Shown one piece after another: positions 9,173 to 20,390 of a stretch of 64,000 nt of DNA. The stretch comes from Streptomyces althioticus. GTDB lineage: Bacteria > Actinomycetota > Actinomycetes > Streptomycetales > Streptomycetaceae. The stretch lies in assembly GCA_014649355.1 (NCBI GenBank), contig BMSW01000004.1, positions 388,608-452,607 of the forward strand, read 5' to 3'. The translations under genes and the position numbers were made by a program. The stretch's first letter is position 1. The number at the start of each line of letters is the position of its first letter. A model generated the notes under the pieces. It did not search any database. It saw nothing but the letters and a program-made list of their open reading frames with translations, and was not told where the DNA came from.

Positions 9173-10707
9173 GCGCGGCGGCGGGACGCGTCGTCGCCGG
9201 CCGCTACGAACTGTCCACGCTCATCGGCCAGGGCGGCATGGGACAGGTCTGGACGGCCTACGACAAGCGGCTGGACCGGCGCGTGGCGGTGAAGCTGCTG
9301 CGCCCCGACAAGGTGGCCGGACACGAGGCCGACGAATTGCGCCGCCGCTTCGTCCGCGAGTGCCGGGTGACCGCCCAGGTCGACCACCCCGGCCTGGTCA
9401 CCGTGCACGACGCGGGCAGCGAGGGTGAGGAGCTCTTCCTCGTCATGCAGTTCGTCGACGGCGCCGACCTCGGCGACCACCTCGCCGAGCACGACCCGTA
9501 CCCGTGGCAGTGGGCGGTCGCGGTCGCCGCGCAGCTGTGCGCGGTGCTCAGCGCCGTGCACGCGGTGCCGATCGTCCACCGCGACCTCAAGCCGCGGAAC
9601 GTGATGGTGAAGCAGGACGGCACGGTCACCGTCCTCGACCTCGGCGTGGCCTCCGTGATGGACGCCGACACCACCCGCCTGACCCACACCGGCACCCCCA
9701 TCGGCTCGCCCGCCTACATGGCGCCCGAACAGGCGATGGGCGGCGCGGTCGGCCCGTACACCGACCTGTACGCGCTCGGCGTGCTGATGCACGAACTGCT
9801 CAGCGGGGACGTGCCGTTCTCCGGCTCCACGGCGCTCGGGGTGCTGCACCGGCACCTGTACGAGCCGCCCGTGCCGGTGCGGCGGCTGCGCCCCGAGGTG
9901 CCGGAGGCGCTGGAGGCCCTGGTGCTGCGGCTGCTCGCCAAGGACCCGCAGCACCGCCCGGACTCCGCGCAGGAGGTGTACGAGCACCTGGCGCTGCTGC
10001 TGCCCTCCCGGGGCACGCCCACCGGCGCCCCGCTGGACCCCACCCGGCCCTTCCTGCGCCCGCACGCCCCCTGGCCGGACCGCGCCAGGACACCGGCGCC
10101 GCGGCCCGCGCCCGCCGCGCCGCCCGCGCCGACGGCGGAGAAGGCCGACGTGGCCGCCGCCGTGGACGAGGTGAAGCGGCTGCTCGGCGAGGGCCGCATC
10201 ACCCAGGCCGTCGACATCCTCGGCTCGATCCTCCCGGTCGCCGCCGAACAGCACGGCGAGCACTCGCCGGTGGTGCGCACCCTGCGCAGGCAGTACGCCG
10301 CCACACTCCTCGACGACGGTCAGTACCGGCGGGCCCTGCCCGAGCTGCGCCGCCTCGCCGACGAGCGCGCCGCCGAGGCGGGCCAGGCCGACCCGCAGTC
10401 GCTGCGCCACCGCTACGAGGCCGCCCAGTGCCTGGAGCAGCTCGGCGACCCGGCGGCGGCCCTCGCCGAGTACCGGGCGCTGCTGCCGTACTACGAGAAC
10501 CGGTACGTGGCCGCCGGGGACCCGCAGCAGGCGCACGACGTGCGGCGCCGCATCGGGCATCTGCTGCTCGCCCTCGGCGACCGGCCCGCCGCGCACGACA
10601 CGCTGGTGCGGCTGCTGCACGACGTGGAGCGCGTCCAGGGGCCGGGGCACCCCCTCGCGGCGGACATCCGGCGCACCCTCCAGTGGCTGGGGCAGGTGCG
10701 CGGGTAA
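9169..10707 (+). CDS. Soluble Ser/Thr protein kinase with TPR-like C-terminus
   Basis: 512 residues. Hanks-type kinase: P-loop GQGGMGQV (residues 20-27), ATP lysine K42 in AVKLL, catalytic HRDLKPRN (H137-D139) and GSPAYMAPEQ activation-segment end. The metal-binding motif reads DLG (D157) instead of DFG, a conservative change seen in some bacterial kinases. A Pro/Ala linker follows, then ~190 residues of helical TPR-like repeats. No transmembrane segment is visible, unlike PknB, and no PASTA repeats. It starts with GTG overlapping the membrane protein gene, suggesting a shared operon. Substrates unknown. Confidence 0.93.
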   Translation: MSAAAGRVVAGRYELSTLIGQGGMGQVWTAYDKRLDRRVAVKLLRPDKVAGHEADELRRRFVRECRVTAQVDHPGLVTVHDAGSEGEELFLVMQFVDGADLGDHLAEHDPYPWQWAVAVAAQLCAVLSAVHAVPIVHRDLKPRNVMVKQDGTVTVLDLGVASVMDADTTRLTHTGTPIGSPAYMAPEQAMGGAVGPYTDLYALGVLMHELLSGDVPFSGSTALGVLHRHLYEPPVPVRRLRPEVPEALEALVLRLLAKDPQHRPDSAQEVYEHLALLLPSRGTPTGAPLDPTRPFLRPHAPWPDRARTPAPRPAPAAPPAPTAEKADVAAAVDEVKRLLGEGRITQAVDILGSILPVAAEQHGEHSPVVRTLRRQYAATLLDDGQYRRALPELRRLADERAAEAGQADPQSLRHRYEAAQCLEQLGDPAAALAEYRALLPYYENRYVAAGDPQQAHDVRRRIGHLLLALGDRPAAHDTLVRLLHDVERVQGPGHPLAADIRRTLQWLGQVRG

Positions 10708-10782
10708 CGCGGCCGGGTCCGCGCGGGGGAGACGACGGGCGCGGCGGTGCCGGAAGTCGCCGTGAATCGTTGGTCGAATGGG

Positions 10783-10811
10783 TTGGCCAGAGCTTGGCCG
10801 ATGCCTACCAT
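10783..10811 (+). promoter_or_regulatory. Promoter for the SurA-like lipoprotein gene
   Basis: TTGGCC (10783-10788), 17-bp spacer, TACCAT (10806-10811), about 55 bases upstream of the TTG start codon and its AGGAGG site. A second TTGGCC lies inside the spacer. Confidence 0.6.
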
Positions 10812-10865
10812 CGATCACCGCAAGACTTTGTGCACCGCCGCACAAGCTCTCCTCAGGAGGTTTCC

Positions 10866-11513
10866 TTGCACCGCCGTCGTCGCACCGCGTTCCTCCTCAC
10901 CGCCGCGATCGCCGCGGCCCCTCTGCTCACCGCCTGCGGCAACGACGCGCACCCCGGTGCGGCGGCCGTGGTCGGCGGGGAGCGGATCACCGTGTCGCAG
11001 CTGGAGAACCGCGTCGACGAGGTGCGCGCCGCCCAGCGGGTGGCCGTCCCGGACCAGGCGCAGTACCAGCAGGCCATCGCCCGCACCGGCGGTCTGACCC
11101 GCGACACCCTGCACAGCATGGTGCTGGACAAGGTGCTGGAGCGGGCCGCGCGCGACGCCGGGGTGACGGTCTCCGACCGCGAGGTGCAGCGCACGCGGGC
11201 CGAGTTCGAGGAGCAGGCCGGCGGCGCGAAGGCGCTGGAGGCCGCCTGGCTCCAGCAGTACGGCGTGCCGCCGCAGCGCCTCGACGAGAACCTCCGCCTC
11301 CAGGTGACGGCGCAGAAGCTCGCCCAGAAGCTCGGCACCGACACCAGCCGCCCCGAGTTCTGGAAGGCGCTGTCCGACGCGAGCAAGGAGCTCGACGTCG
11401 ACCTCAACCCGCGCTACGGCGAGTGGGACGCGGAGAAGAGCAGCCGGGTCGACGCGAAGACGCCGTGGGTGAAGGACGTCACCGCCGTGGACGGGCCGCC
11501 GCTGGGGCTGTGA
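10866..11513 (+). CDS. SurA N-domain-like lipoprotein
   Basis: 215 residues. Starts with TTG at 10866, fixed by a strong AGGAGG (10855-10860) five bases upstream. Signal peptide with four arginines and lipobox LLTAC (Cys24). The mature part matches SurA/trigger-factor-like N-terminal domains: a VVGGERITVSQLENRV opening followed by long helices. No parvulin (rotamase) domain is visible, so it is probably a chaperone-type extracytoplasmic folding factor and not an isomerase. Directly upstream of mazG in the conserved order. Confidence 0.85.
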   Translation: MHRRRRTAFLLTAAIAAAPLLTACGNDAHPGAAAVVGGERITVSQLENRVDEVRAAQRVAVPDQAQYQQAIARTGGLTRDTLHSMVLDKVLERAARDAGVTVSDREVQRTRAEFEEQAGGAKALEAAWLQQYGVPPQRLDENLRLQVTAQKLAQKLGTDTSRPEFWKALSDASKELDVDLNPRYGEWDAEKSSRVDAKTPWVKDVTAVDGPPLGL

Positions 11514-11532
11514 CGTGGGCTAGTTTCGAGGG

Positions 11533-12507
11533 GTGAACGCAACCAGCCCCGCCCCCGGCCGTGTCGTCCTGCTCACCACCAGCCACCGGGTCGCGCCCGG
11601 ACTGCTGTCCTGGCCCGCCTGGCAGGCGCTGCACGCCGCCGACCGGGTGCTGTGCGCGGACGGCGCCCATCCGCAGCTGCCGTACCTGCGGGAGGCGGGG
11701 ATAGCCGTCGAGGAGGCCGCGCCCACCGCCGAGGAGGTCGTCGACGCCTGCGCCGGCGGCCGCACGGTGGTCGTCGTCGCGACCGGCGAGGGCGAGCCCG
11801 CGCTCACCGACGGACTGGCGCGGATGGCCGGCAGCGGCCGGGTCTCCATGCCCGAGCTGGAACTCCTCCCCGCCTCCTACGACCTGCCGGGCGCCCGCCT
11901 GCTCGACCTGGTCCAGGTCATGGACCGCATCCGCGCCGAGTGCCCCTGGTCGTCCCGGCAGACCCACGAGGGGCTCGCCAAGTACGGCATCGAGGAGGCG
12001 TACGAGCTCGTCGAGGCCATCGAGGACGGCGACCGTGACGAGCTGCGCGAGGAACTGGGGGACGTGCTGCTCCAGGTCGTCTTCCACGCGCGCATCGCCG
12101 AGGAGCACGCGGAGGAGCCGTTCTCGATCGACGACGTGGCGGGCGGGATCGTCGCCAAGCTCGTCCACCGGCATCCGCACGTCTTCGGGGAGGAGACGGC
12201 GCGGACGCCGGAGGAGGTCAAGGCGCACTGGATGCGGACGAAGGCGGAGGAGAAGCGGAGGGAGTCCGTCACGGACGGGGTGCCGGTGGGGCAGCCGGCG
12301 CTGGCGCTCGCCACGAAACTGGCGGGGCGGGCCCGCTCGGCGGGCCTCTCCGTTCCTCTTCCCTCCGGGCAAGGGGTCGGCTACGAGCTGCTGGCGCTGG
12401 CCGCGCGGGCGGAGGCGGAGGGGGTGGACGCGGAGGCGTCGCTCCGGGCCGCGGCCCGGGTCTACCGCGACGCGATCCGCGCGACGGAGAAGGAAACGGG
12501 AGCCTGA
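11533..12507 (+). CDS. mazG: MazG-family nucleoside triphosphate pyrophosphohydrolase
   Basis: 324 residues. MazG hydrolyses (d)NTPs to monophosphates plus pyrophosphate and so cleans damaged nucleotides from the pool. The catalytic helices carry EEAYELVEAI and REELGDVLLQVVFHARIAEE (the ExxE and ExxD metal ligands). About 130 N-terminal residues precede the MazG domain and look like a reduced tetrapyrrole-methylase-type domain, the layout usual in Streptomyces. GTG 11533 lies seven bases after TAGTTT, suggesting a leaderless transcript, although no good -35 is present. Confidence 0.92.
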   Translation: MNATSPAPGRVVLLTTSHRVAPGLLSWPAWQALHAADRVLCADGAHPQLPYLREAGIAVEEAAPTAEEVVDACAGGRTVVVVATGEGEPALTDGLARMAGSGRVSMPELELLPASYDLPGARLLDLVQVMDRIRAECPWSSRQTHEGLAKYGIEEAYELVEAIEDGDRDELREELGDVLLQVVFHARIAEEHAEEPFSIDDVAGGIVAKLVHRHPHVFGEETARTPEEVKAHWMRTKAEEKRRESVTDGVPVGQPALALATKLAGRARSAGLSVPLPSGQGVGYELLALAARAEAEGVDAEASLRAAARVYRDAIRATEKETGA

Positions 12508-12610
12508 CCTTCCCACCCCGGGGGCTCCGCCCCCGAACCCCCGACGGGCAGTTCCCCGCGCCCCCAAAGGGCCGCGGGGAACTGCGCGCCCAACCCCCAC
12601 CCACCCGCAC

Positions 12611-12732
12611 GGACGGCCGGACGCGAGCCACCCCCCAATAGGGGCGCGGGGAACTGCGCGCTAAGCCCTCACACACCCGCAGGGACGGCCGGACGCGAGC
12701 CACCCCCCAATAGGGGCGCGGGGAACTGCGCG
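12611..12732. repeat. Tandem intergenic repeat, 50-bp units
   Basis: Two identical 50-bp units (12611-12660 and 12683-12732, 72-bp period) each ending in GGGGCGCGGGGAACTGCGCG. A third, inverted, partial copy lies at about 12552-12590 (GGGCAGTTCCCCGCG and CGCGGGGAACTGCGCG). The GCGGGGAACTGCGC core is a repeat I have often seen between Streptomyces genes. It lies between mazG and the P450 gene and holds no gene. Confidence 0.75.
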
Positions 12733-12794
12733 ACCGAGCCCCACCCACCCGCACGGGCCCGCGCCCACAACCCCCCGCCCGTTAGGGTCGCCCC

Positions 12795-14078
12795 ATGCGT
12801 GACCAGTCACCCCCCTCCACACCCCCCGACCTCTTCACCTGGGAGTTCGCCGCCAACCCCTACCCCGCCTACGCCTGGCTCCGCGAACACGCCCCCGTGC
12901 ACAAGACCAAGCTCCCCAGCGGCGTGGACGCCTGGCTGGTCACCCGTTACGCCGACGCCCGTCAGACCCTCGCCGACAACCGCCTGTCGAAGAACCCCGC
13001 GCACCACGACGAGCCCGCGCACGCGAAGGGGAAGACCGGGATCCCGGGCGAGCGGCAGGCCGACCTCATGACGCACCTGCTGAACATCGACCCCCCGGAC
13101 CACACCCGCCTGCGCCGCCTGGTCAGCAAGGCCTTCACCCCCCGCCGGGTGGCCGAGTTCGCACCCCGGGTGCAGGAACTCACCGACGACCTCATCGACC
13201 GCTTCACGCGCGGCAGCGACACCGCCGACCTCATCCACGACTTCGCCTTCCCCCTCCCCATCTACGCCATCTGCGACCTGCTCGGCGTCCCGCGCGAGGA
13301 CCAGGACGACTTCCGGGACTGGGCGGGCATGATGATCCGTCACGGCGGCGGCCCGCGCGGCGGAGTGGCGCGGTCGGTGAAGAAGATGCGCGGCTATCTC
13401 GCCGAGCTGATCCACCGCAAGCGTCAGGCGCTGCCCGCGGAACCCGTCCCCGGCGAGGACCTCATCTCGGGTCTGATCCGCGCCTCCGACCACGGCGAGC
13501 ACCTCACGGAGAACGAGGCCGCCGCGATGGCGTTCATCCTCCTCTTCGCCGGCTTCGAGACGACGGTCAACCTCATCGGCAACGGCACCTACGCGCTGCT
13601 CACGCACCCCGAGCAGCGCGAGCGTCTGCAGCGGGCGCTGGCCGAGGGGGACCGCGGGCTGCTGGAGACCGGGGTGGAGGAACTGCTGCGCTACGACGGC
13701 CCGGTGGAGCTGGCGACCTGGCGGTTCGCCACGGAGCCGGTCGTCATCGGCGGGCAGCGGATCGAGACCGGCGACCCGGTGCTCGTCGTGCTGGCCGCGG
13801 CCGACCGGGACCCGGAGCGGTTCGACGACCCGGACACCCTGGACCTGGGCCGCCGCGACAACCAGCACCTGGGGTACGGGCACGGCATCCACTACTGCCT
13901 GGGCGCCCCGCTCGCGCGCCTGGAGGGACAGACCGCGCTCGCGACGCTTCTGACGCGCCTTCCGGACCTCCGGCTCGCCGCCGATCCGGCCGAACTGCGC
14001 TGGCGCGGCGGCCTCATCATGCGGGGACTCCGCACGCTTCCGGTGGAATTCTCACCTCCGCGTTCAGGACACACCTGA
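12795..14078 (+). CDS. Cytochrome P450
   Basis: 427 residues. Bacterial class I P450 with an I-helix AGFETT segment (alternative acid-alcohol pair E-T), ExxR motif in EELLRYDGP, and the heme-binding loop YGHGIHYCLG with Cys368 as axial thiolate. It would use an external ferredoxin/reductase pair; none is adjacent and the substrate is unknown. ATG 12795 follows TAGGGT (12783-12788) by six bases, consistent with a leaderless transcript. Part of the conserved core order between mazG and the rpf genes. Confidence 0.95.
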   Translation: MRDQSPPSTPPDLFTWEFAANPYPAYAWLREHAPVHKTKLPSGVDAWLVTRYADARQTLADNRLSKNPAHHDEPAHAKGKTGIPGERQADLMTHLLNIDPPDHTRLRRLVSKAFTPRRVAEFAPRVQELTDDLIDRFTRGSDTADLIHDFAFPLPIYAICDLLGVPREDQDDFRDWAGMMIRHGGGPRGGVARSVKKMRGYLAELIHRKRQALPAEPVPGEDLISGLIRASDHGEHLTENEAAAMAFILLFAGFETTVNLIGNGTYALLTHPEQRERLQRALAEGDRGLLETGVEELLRYDGPVELATWRFATEPVVIGGQRIETGDPVLVVLAAADRDPERFDDPDTLDLGRRDNQHLGYGHGIHYCLGAPLARLEGQTALATLLTRLPDLRLAADPAELRWRGGLIMRGLRTLPVEFSPPRSGHT

Positions 14079-14165
14079 CCTTCCTGCCCGTGCCCGGGGG
14101 CCGGTGTGCGGAAACCTGAGACATGCTCAACTCTGTGATCTTCATGTGATCTGCACGGCATGAAC

Positions 14166-14193
14166 TTGTGACAAGTGATCGACTGCCTATACG
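14166..14193 (+). promoter_or_regulatory. Possible rpfC promoter
   Basis: TTGTGA (14166-14171), 16-bp spacer, TATACG (14188-14193), about 78 bases upstream of the rpfC start codon. The -10 lacks the final T, so this is tentative. Confidence 0.4.
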
Positions 14194-14270
14194 TTCACCC
14201 ATCAAGTACGGCGCGCCGCACGGTTTTGCTCGCCCGTACCGGTCCTTGTTGCCGAGTGAAAGGCTTCCGC

Positions 14271-15215
14271 ATGCTCTCCGGGAACGGCCGACACCGTCGC
14301 CCCCGCCAGGCTCCGGCTCTGCTCGTCGCCGCCGGGGTGACCGGATCCGCGATCGCGATCCCGCTCCTCGGCGCGGGCGCCGCCAGCGCGGCGGACGGTG
14401 AGACCTGGGACCGGGTCGCGGAGTGCGAGAGCGGCGGCTCCTGGAGCCAGAACACCGGCAACGGCTACTACGGCGGTCTGCAGTTGACCCAGGACGACTG
14501 GGAGAACTACGGCGGCCTGGAGTTCGCGCCCAGCGCCGACGCGGCCAGCCGCAACCAGCAGATCACCGTGGCCGAGAGAATCCTCGCCGACCAGGGCGTC
14601 GGCAAGTGGCGCGCCTGCGGCCTGCTCACGGGTCTGAACCAGGACACCGCGTCCCCGGACGTCGACCCGGGCGTGCCGTCCGGCGCGGAGCAGGACGACA
14701 CTCGGACCGGCGGGACGAGCACCCCGTCCGGTTCGCCGGAATCCGGTGATTCGTCCGCTTCTCCCTCTCCGTCGGCCACGTCGGGTTCACCCGATGCGTC
14801 CGGCGAGGCGAAGAGCGACGCGGACGCGAGTGCGTCCCCGTCCGCCTCCACCACCCGCGAAAGCGACGAGTCGGACAAGTCGGGCCGGAGTACCGGTTCT
14901 TCGGTCGTCACCGAGTCCGAGGACGGCGGCTCGGGCCGCCATCGCGGCCCCAGTGCGCAGGAGGACGTGACCGCCGACGCCGGGACCCCGTCGTCCGGCC
15001 GGCACGCCTCGCCCTCCACGGACACGCCCGCGGGGATCGCCGACGACCGCTACACGGTCCAGGACGGCGACAGCCTGGCCTCCATCGCCGACTCCCTTGC
15101 CCTGACCGGCGGATGGACGGCGCTCTACGTCGAGAACCAGCAGGTCATCGGCGACGACCCGAACCTCATCCTGCCCGGCCAGCGGCTCCTGGTGGACAGC
15201 GAAACCGCCGAATAG
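14271..15215 (+). CDS. rpfC: Resuscitation-promoting factor (Rpf domain plus LysM)
   Basis: 314 residues. Signal peptide ending near GAASA, then the ~75-residue Rpf catalytic domain, a c-type-lysozyme-like muralytic fold (DRVAECESGGSW with the catalytic Glu, GYYGGLQ). A long Ser/Asp/Pro-rich linker leads to a C-terminal LysM peptidoglycan-binding module (YTVQDGDSLASIADSL ... PGQRLLV). It cleaves peptidoglycan during spore germination and growth. ATG 14271 is chosen since it gives a clean signal peptide with GAAAGG-like AAAGG upstream; an ATG at 14175 adds 32 residues with no signal features. Symbol follows the S. coelicolor naming of the gene next to rpfA. Confidence 0.85.
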   Translation: MLSGNGRHRRPRQAPALLVAAGVTGSAIAIPLLGAGAASAADGETWDRVAECESGGSWSQNTGNGYYGGLQLTQDDWENYGGLEFAPSADAASRNQQITVAERILADQGVGKWRACGLLTGLNQDTASPDVDPGVPSGAEQDDTRTGGTSTPSGSPESGDSSASPSPSATSGSPDASGEAKSDADASASPSASTTRESDESDKSGRSTGSSVVTESEDGGSGRHRGPSAQEDVTADAGTPSSGRHASPSTDTPAGIADDRYTVQDGDSLASIADSLALTGGWTALYVENQQVIGDDPNLILPGQRLLVDSETAE

Positions 15216-15331
15216 CGGTCGGAAACGGGCGGCCGAAGGCACCTGCGGGCGGCGGCAGTTGACGAAGCGATAAGGGTTGAATGTCCGTAATAAGGACTGT
15301 GAGAGATAGGTCTCAGAGGCCCTGATCATCT

Positions 15332-15361
15332 TTGATATTCCACCGATCGCGTGCTTACGGT
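15332..15361 (+). promoter_or_regulatory. Candidate rpfA promoter
   Basis: TTGATA (15332-15337), 18-bp spacer, TACGGT (15356-15361), in an unusually AT-rich stretch. Predicted start of transcription at about 15368 would place the whole riboswitch in the 5' leader. Confidence 0.55.
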
Positions 15362-15377
15362 CGTGACCGCTCGCCAT

Positions 15378-17866
<2,489 letters not shown>

Positions 17867-17891
17867 CCTCACTCCCGCAGGAAGCGTCGTA

Positions 17892-17936
17892 CGTACGTCC
17901 CCGTACCCGGTCCCGTACCGTGTGCGGGGACGTACG
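17892..17936 (+). terminator. Terminator after eno
   Basis: Perfect 12-bp inverted repeat CGTACGTCCCCG (17892-17903) and CGGGGACGTACG (17925-17936). Confidence 0.75.
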
Positions 17937-17965
17937 CGTGCAGGGGACGAACGAGAGGCGGGAAC

Positions 17966-18442
17966 ATGGCGGTGAAGGACCGGGACCGTTTCTCCACCGC
18001 GACCAGGATCCGGCTGATCGGTGAGCAGACCGCGGCCCGGGTCTACCGCTCGCAGACCAAGCGGCAGGCCCGCCGCTCGCGGCTGACCGGCCGCGCGGCC
18101 CTGCTCGCCCTGGTCCTCTGCTCCCTGGTCGTGGCCCTCGCCTACCCGATGCGGCAGTACGTCTCCCAGCGCGCGGAGATCGCCGACCTCCAGAAGGAGC
18201 AGGACGAGACCCGCCGACGGGTCGAACGGCTGCGCGACCTGAAGGCCCGCTGGCAGGACGACGCGTACGCCGAGCAGGAGATCCGCAGGCGCCTGCACTA
18301 CGTCATGCCGGGGGAGACCGGCTACATCGTCGTCGACCCGGCCGGCGCCGGCACCACGCGTGGCGACCTCCGCGCCGCCGACCGCCCCTGGTACGCCAAC
18401 GTCTGGGACGGCGTCGACAAGGCCGACGCCGCCGCCCAGTGA
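17966..18442 (+). CDS. divIC: Septum formation initiator DivIC/FtsB
   Basis: 158 residues, single-pass membrane protein: basic cytoplasmic N-terminus (~45 residues), one transmembrane helix (LLALVLCSLVVALAYPM), then a periplasmic-side coiled coil (RAEIADLQKEQDETRRRVER) and the short conserved ARWQDDAYAEQEIRRRLHYV region. DivIC works with FtsL and FtsQ in the divisome during sporulation septation. First gene of a likely operon with DUF501 and ppx. Confidence 0.92.
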   Translation: MAVKDRDRFSTATRIRLIGEQTAARVYRSQTKRQARRSRLTGRAALLALVLCSLVVALAYPMRQYVSQRAEIADLQKEQDETRRRVERLRDLKARWQDDAYAEQEIRRRLHYVMPGETGYIVVDPAGAGTTRGDLRAADRPWYANVWDGVDKADAAAQ

Positions 18443-18471
18443 TTCCGACGGAACACCGCAGAAAGACACGT

Positions 18472-19005
18472 ATGGACACCCCTCCGCCCACGACCCCGCG
18501 TACCGAGCCCACCGACGCGGACGTCGAGGCCTTCAAGCAGCAGCTCGGCCGGCCCCCGCGCGGGCTGCGCGCCATCGCGCACCGCTGTCCCTGCGGGCAG
18601 CCGGACGTCGTGGAGACCGCGCCGCGGCTGCCCGACGGCACACCCTTCCCGACGCTGTACTACCTGACGTGCCCGCGGGCGAACTCTGCGATCGGCACGC
18701 TGGAGGCGAACGGCGTGATGAAGGAGATGACCGAGCGGCTGGCCGCCGACCCCGAGCTGGCGGCCGCCTACCGCGCGGCGCACGAGGACTACATCCGCCG
18801 CCGCGACGAGATCGAGGAGCTGAAGAACTTCCCCAGCGCCGGCGGCATGCCGGACCGGGTGAAGTGCCTCCACGTCCTCGTCGCGCACTCGCTGGCCGCC
18901 GGACCGGGCGTCAACCCGCTCGGCGACGAGGCGCTGGCGATGCTGCCGCAGTGGTGGGCCAAGGGCCCCTGCGTGACGTCCACGGCCGGGGAGGGCGCCC
19001 AGTGA
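18472..19005 (+). CDS. DUF501 family protein
   Basis: 177 residues. Conserved actinobacterial family placed almost always between divIC and ppx; function not established. Visible motifs include HRCPCGQPDVVET, FPTLYYLTCPRANSAIGTLE and VKCLHVLVAHSLA, with Cys/His residues that could bind a metal. ATG 18472 is used; a GTG at 18439 overlapping the divIC stop is an alternative that adds 11 residues. The stop overlaps the ppx start. Confidence 0.9.
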   Translation: MDTPPPTTPRTEPTDADVEAFKQQLGRPPRGLRAIAHRCPCGQPDVVETAPRLPDGTPFPTLYYLTCPRANSAIGTLEANGVMKEMTERLAADPELAAAYRAAHEDYIRRRDEIEELKNFPSAGGMPDRVKCLHVLVAHSLAAGPGVNPLGDEALAMLPQWWAKGPCVTSTAGEGAQ

Positions 19006-19946
19006 CCCGGGTCGCCGCGATCGACTGCGGTACGAACTCCATCCGCCTGCTGGTGGCCGACGCCGACCCGGAGACGGGCGAACTCACCGACCTGGACCGG
19101 CGCATGACGATCGTGCGGCTCGGCCAGGGCGTCGACCGCACCGGCCGGCTGGCCCCGGAGGCGCTGGAGCGCACCTTCGCCGCCTGCCGCGCGTACGCGG
19201 AGATCATCGAGAAGCACGGCGCCTCGGAGCACCTGCGCTTCGTCGCCACCTCGGCCTCCCGCGACGCCGAGAACCGCGACGACTTCGTGCGCGGGGTGGT
19301 GGACATCCTGGGCGTGGAACCCGAGGTGATCACCGGCGACCAGGAGGCGGAGTTCTCCTTCACCGGCGCCACCAAGGAGCTGACCGGCCGCGACGACCTG
19401 CACCGGCCGTTCCTGGTGGTGGACATCGGCGGCGGCTCCACCGAGTTCGTCGTCGGCGACGACCGTGTGCGCGCCGCCCGCTCCGTGGACGTCGGCTGCG
19501 TCCGGATGACCGAGCGCCACCTGGTGCGGGACGGGGCCGTGACGGACCCGCCCACCGGGGAGCAGATCGCGGCGATGCGCGCCGACATCGAGGCCGCCCT
19601 GGACCGGGCGGAGGAGGCGGTGCCGCTGCGCGAGGCGCGGACGCTGGTGGGCCTGGCGGGGTCCGTCACCACCGTGTCGGCCATCGCCCAGGACCTGCCC
19701 GAGTACGACTCGGCGGCCATCCACCACTCCCGCGTCTCCCGCGACCGGGTCCGGGAGATCACCGAGTGGCTGCTGCGCTCCACCCACGCCGAGCGGGCCG
19801 CCGTGCCGTCCATGCATCCGGGCCGGGTCGACGTGATCGGCGCGGGCGCCCTGGTACTGCTGGCGATCATGGAGCGTACGGGCGCCGAGGAGGTCGTGGT
19901 CTCCGAGCACGACATCCTCGACGGGATCGCCTGGTCCGTGGCCTAG
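19002..19946 (+). CDS. ppx: Exopolyphosphatase / (p)ppGpp-pentaphosphatase (Ppx/GppA)
   Basis: 314 residues, ASKHA ATPase-like fold: AIDCGTNSIRLLV phosphate loop at the N-terminus, FVATSASRDAENR, the second phosphate loop VVDIGGGSTEFVVG, and GLAGSVTTVSAI. Removes terminal phosphate from polyphosphate and/or converts pppGpp. Single-domain short form. GTG 19002 overlaps the DUF501 stop by four bases, so translation is coupled. Confidence 0.93.
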   Translation: MTRVAAIDCGTNSIRLLVADADPETGELTDLDRRMTIVRLGQGVDRTGRLAPEALERTFAACRAYAEIIEKHGASEHLRFVATSASRDAENRDDFVRGVVDILGVEPEVITGDQEAEFSFTGATKELTGRDDLHRPFLVVDIGGGSTEFVVGDDRVRAARSVDVGCVRMTERHLVRDGAVTDPPTGEQIAAMRADIEAALDRAEEAVPLREARTLVGLAGSVTTVSAIAQDLPEYDSAAIHHSRVSRDRVREITEWLLRSTHAERAAVPSMHPGRVDVIGAGALVLLAIMERTGAEEVVVSEHDILDGIAWSVA

Positions 19947-20390
19947 GTCTCTTCTGTTACCGGCCAGTAGTACTCCGCTGAGCAGTCGGGATAGCGTTTG
20001 AGCGGCGCTCCCGGGGGGTCTTGGGACCCCTCGGGGCGGACCCCCACGGGAAAGTTCGTGAAGTTCTTCACAAGGAATTGGCCCCGGGAGGGCGAAGAAG
20101 TGGGTCCGATTGACCCGTTCGGGCGCTCAACACCCCTTTGAACACGTTCAGAAGAGGGAGACGGGGGGTCCGCGCACACCGCTCGAGATGATGACCCGGC
20201 CCGCCTCACAGGCCGCCTCCGGTCGCAGAGAGGCAGCTCACGCGGCATTGACAACGCGTCAGGCGGGAGCCCGGTTCCCGATCCGGACTGTGATCTGGAT
20301 CAAGAAGCGGGGGATGGTAGCACAGCCCCTGCCGGAGCTTGTGAAGGGGCGCACGAGGTACCCCCCTCGGGCGGGTGGATACTCGATGGC
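19947..20390. other. 444-bp intergenic region upstream of ndh
   Basis: No gene supported. A small inverted repeat GGGGTC/GACCCC (20015-20030) may terminate the divIC-ppx transcript. A Rex-like palindrome is at 20057-20072. A TTGACA at about 20249 lacks a convincing -10. The length suggests a regulated leader for ndh. Confidence 0.6.
20057..20072. promoter_or_regulatory. Rex-type redox operator upstream of ndh
   Basis: CGTGAAGTTCTTCACA differs from the Streptomyces Rex operator pattern TGTGAAnnnnTTCACA only at the first base. Rex is an NADH/NAD+ sensing repressor of respiratory genes, and the gene downstream is a type II NADH dehydrogenase, so both the sequence and the context fit. The site lies 319 bases upstream of the start codon. 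Confidence 0.7.

Noticed and set aside
12611..12732. Tandem 50-bp repeats considered as CRISPR or insertion sequence
   Set aside because: Only two full units, no unique spacers of constant size, no cas gene or transposase; the core is a common Streptomyces intergenic repeat.
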